Below are positions 6,611-7,899 of a stretch of DNA of 7,899 nt, one piece after another. This DNA comes from Methylococcaceae bacterium. GTDB lineage: Bacteria > Pseudomonadota > Gammaproteobacteria > Methylococcales > Methylomonadaceae. Position 1 is the stretch's first letter, and each line of letters begins with the position of its first letter. The DNA lies in contig JAUYMX010000521.1 in the NCBI GenBank assembly GCA_030699345.1, forward strand, positions 1 to 7,899. The letters are read 5' to 3'. Under the pieces are notes generated by a model that saw only the letters and a program-made list of their open reading frames with translations, had not been told where the DNA came from and did not search any database. The translations under genes and the position numbers were made by a program.

Positions 6611-6802
6611 CTATTTAGTCAAAATCAGTTTGCCGTTGCTGGTGATGCGGAGACGGTAGTCATCCCCCTGGTGTTCGATAACAATTTCATTTTGCGTACC
6701 GAACAACAGTCGGCTGTTAAACCGGAGTTTGCCAGCAGCAAGTTCGCGCTCGCTTTGCGGCTCGGCTAAGTCGGTTGTCGGATTGTTAGGTGGCTTTTTC
6801 AT
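6611..6802 (-). CDS. hemP: HemP/HmuP family small protein
   Basis: The 63-aa product ends in the family signature YRLRITSNGKLILTK (49-63), preceded by SRLLFGTQNEIVIEHQGDD, which matches the HemP pattern of an Ser-x-LLfG-x-x-E-v-I-x-H core. The first 20-25 residues are variable and look disordered, as is usual. HemP/HmuP proteins in Bradyrhizobium and Burkholderia act as activators of heme-uptake genes. Here there are no heme transport genes in view; the protein lies between an unknown gene and tonB in what looks like the same Fur-controlled unit. I see no good Shine-Dalgarno sequence before the ATG; the preceding gene stops 27 nt upstream, so reinitiation is possible. Confidence 0.92.
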   Translation of the reverse strand: MKKPPNNPTTDLAEPQSERELAAGKLRFNSRLLFGTQNEIVIEHQGDDYRLRITSNGKLILTK

Positions 6803-6829
6803 GAGTTTATAAATTGTCGATTTAACGAG

Positions 6830-7108
6830 TTAATGATATTGGCGCTGTCGTTGCCCGACCGTTTGTTGTTCAAGTAACAGAGCAGATACTTTTTGCCAAT
6901 GCTCCAATAATTGCTGATACATATTGCAGCTATCCGGAAACTGTTCCAGTTCTGGATGGGCCAGCAAAGAACTAAGTTGTTGTACGATTAAATGAGCCAG
7001 CGTCGGGCAATGACGACCATTGATGAACCGGGTCATCAACAGGCAAGTTGCGGCATGTAACTGCGGTAGTTCCGGGCGTATCGGAGCGTTGATTCTTTTA
7101 TCTAACAT
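6830..7108 (-). CDS. Unknown 92-aa protein, first gene of the Fur-controlled unit
   Basis: I do not recognise the family. With the ATG at 7106-7108 the product is 92 aa, soluble and apparently mostly helical, with no signal peptide or membrane segment. It has three cysteines (C22, C34, C61) and six histidines (H18, H33, H39, H51, H70, H92); RHCPTLAHLIVQQLSSLLAH (32-51) looks like an amphipathic helix with a Cys/His cluster. It is the first gene after the Fur-box promoter and precedes hemP by 27 nt, so an iron-related role is inferred from position only. The frame extends to non-ATG starts (TTG at 7154-7156), but the ATG has GAGG at 7114-7117 five bases upstream and is preferred. Confidence 0.8.
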   Translation of the reverse strand: MLDKRINAPIRPELPQLHAATCLLMTRFINGRHCPTLAHLIVQQLSSLLAHPELEQFPDSCNMYQQLLEHWQKVSALLLEQQTVGQRQRQYH

Positions 7109-7113
7109 GACAA

Positions 7114-7117
7114 CCTC
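7114..7117 (-). promoter_or_regulatory. Ribosome-binding site of the 92-aa gene
   Basis: GAGG in ACGAGGTTGTCATG is five bases before the ATG at 7106-7108. It sets this start rather than the upstream GTG/TTG codons, which lack such a site. Confidence 0.7.
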
Positions 7118-7203
7118 GTTCGAAACAATTTCATAAAATATTACCTTGCTCACCAAGTGTATTTTTCAGAGTAAAAATGAGGGAGTAAAAAGATCGCCTT
7201 TTT

Positions 7204-7228
7204 GCAAATGATAATGATTATTATTTGC
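7204..7228. promoter_or_regulatory. Fur box
   Basis: A 25-bp near-palindrome: arms of 12 bases with one mismatched pair around a central base. On the minus strand, GCAAATAATAATCATTATC matches the 19-bp consensus GATAATGATAATCATTATC at 16 positions. It covers the spacer and -10 of the leftward promoter, the expected arrangement for repression by iron-loaded Fur. Confidence 0.92.
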
Positions 7229-7235
7229 TAGTCAA
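7208..7235 (-). promoter_or_regulatory. Sigma70-like promoter of the iron-uptake genes
   Basis: On the minus strand, TTGACT (7230-7235, 5 of 6 matches to TTGACA) is followed after 16 bp by TATCAT (7208-7213, 5 of 6 matches to TATAAT). Transcription would start near 7201, leaving a leader of roughly 90 nt before the first ATG. I see no riboswitch-like structure in that leader. Confidence 0.75.
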
Positions 7236-7372
7236 GGGTTTTAAGAATTTCTCTGCTATTAATCGTGCGGATTGTCTTTAATCTGGATTATTTAATGCGG
7301 GGATAGTCAATTTGGCGTTTTGGTTATGACACGAGGTGTTTTTGTGAGGGAAAACTATTGGGCAAGAGGCGT
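7236..7372. other. Spacer between aminotransferase gene and Fur promoter
   Basis: I see no gene here. There is no hairpin with a T-tract that would clearly terminate the leftward aminotransferase transcript, so read-through into the iron genes cannot be excluded. Confidence 0.45.
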
Positions 7373-7899
7373 TCAGGTTATAAATTTTTCTAATCTTTCC
7401 ATTGTAATACGTAAATTTTCTATCGATGTTGTATAGGCAAAACGGATATGTTGTTCGGCATGGTAATTACCGAAATCCTTGCCGGGGGTTATCGCTACGC
7501 CTTCAGTTTCCAGAAAATCCAGCGCAAACTTGAAGCTGTCGTCGGTAAATTTGCTGCAGTTGGCATAGATGTAAAATGCACCTTCGGGTTTAACTGGGCA
7601 ATCAAAACCAAGTGCCAATAATCGTTGGTAAAGAAAATCGCGCCGTTGTTCGAATTCATGCCGCCTGAGTTCAAGCAGATCTATCGTGCCAGGTTCAAAC
7701 GCTGCAAGTGCGGCATATTGTGAGACTGTCGATGTCGCAATAAATATGTTCTGAGCCAGCTTTTCGGTTGCGTCAACATACCCTTCAGGAACCACCAGCC
7801 AACCTATACGCCAACCGGTCATGCCAAAATATTTCGAAAAACTATTGATGACAAAGACGTTATCGCTGAACTCCAGCGCGGTACTCGCTTGCGCGCCAT
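7373..7899 (-). CDS. PLP-dependent class I/II aminotransferase, 5' end outside window
   Basis: The reading frame stays open to the window edge, so 174 C-terminal residues are visible and the start lies beyond position 7899. The ATG at 7820-7822 is internal: upstream in frame is NVFVINSFSKYFG, continuing into MTGWRIGW. The motif SFSKYFGMTGWR contains the PLP Schiff-base lysine (codon 7832-7834). Near the end, HIRFAYTTS carries the arginine that binds the substrate carboxylate in this fold, after EGAFYIYA and GVAITPGKDFG. These are standard for the aspartate-aminotransferase fold type I family. The substrate is not determined. The gene is likely independent of the Fur-controlled group, being separated by about 265 bp containing its own promoter. 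Confidence 0.9.
   Translation of the reverse strand, partial: GAQASTALEFSDNVFVINSFSKYFGMTGWRIGWLVVPEGYVDATEKLAQNIFIATSTVSQYAALAAFEPGTIDLLELRRHEFEQRRDFLYQRLLALGFDCPVKPEGAFYIYANCSKFTDDSFKFALDFLETEGVAITPGKDFGNYHAEQHIRFAYTTSIENLRITMERLEKFIT

Noticed and set aside
7109..7156. TTG or GTG starts upstream of the 92-aa protein
   Set aside because: No Shine-Dalgarno sequence at a proper distance, whereas the ATG at 7106-7108 has GAGG five bases upstream.
7321..7345. Small hairpin ACAC-GAG-GTGT followed by T residues on the plus strand
   Set aside because: The stem is only 4 bp, and no plus-strand gene ends here; it would not terminate the minus-strand aminotransferase transcript.

Overview
The window looks like the chromosome of a Gram-negative gammaproteobacterium. 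The evidence is the TonB/ExbB/ExbD apparatus, an outer-membrane TonB-dependent receptor, a YbiX/PiuC-type hydroxylase and a classical Fur-box promoter. The abundant structured intergenic repeats, including a stem-loop with CAAAAGAAAGTATT arms, remind me of Methylococcales methanotrophs, but that placement is an inference from memory and not proven here.

All recognised genes are on the minus strand, so the window reads right to left. At the right edge (7373-7899) is the 3' part of a PLP-dependent class I/II aminotransferase gene. A short intergenic region follows, containing a sigma70-like promoter (-35 at 7230-7235, -10 at 7208-7213) covered by a 25-bp near-palindrome that matches the Fur box. 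Downstream of it lie, in order, a 92-aa unknown protein, hemP, tonB, exbB, exbD, a 731-aa TonB-dependent siderophore receptor, a PepSY-associated membrane protein and a PiuC/YbiX-type Fe(II)/2-oxoglutarate hydroxylase. Spacing is tight in tonB-exbB-exbD (4 nt, then a TAATG overlap) and between the PepSY gene and piuC (3 nt). It is looser before tonB, before the receptor gene and before the PepSY gene.

The genes form a coherent iron-acquisition locus. The receptor would bind a ferric siderophore at the outer membrane, and TonB-ExbB-ExbD would energise uptake. The PepSY membrane protein and PiuC are plausible accessories for releasing iron or processing the ligand. HemP-type small proteins are known as regulators of iron/heme uptake genes. 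Fur plus iron would repress the promoter.

Three non-coding blocks stand out. Positions 1-473 are a 176-bp tandem repeat (2.7 copies, open at the left edge), each copy carrying a double-hairpin palindrome. Positions 2010-2238, between the receptor and PepSY genes, hold a chain of nested and simple hairpins. Finally, two intercistronic spacers (4496-4532 and 6549-6590) share a related GGCTGG-rich motif not explained by any gene.
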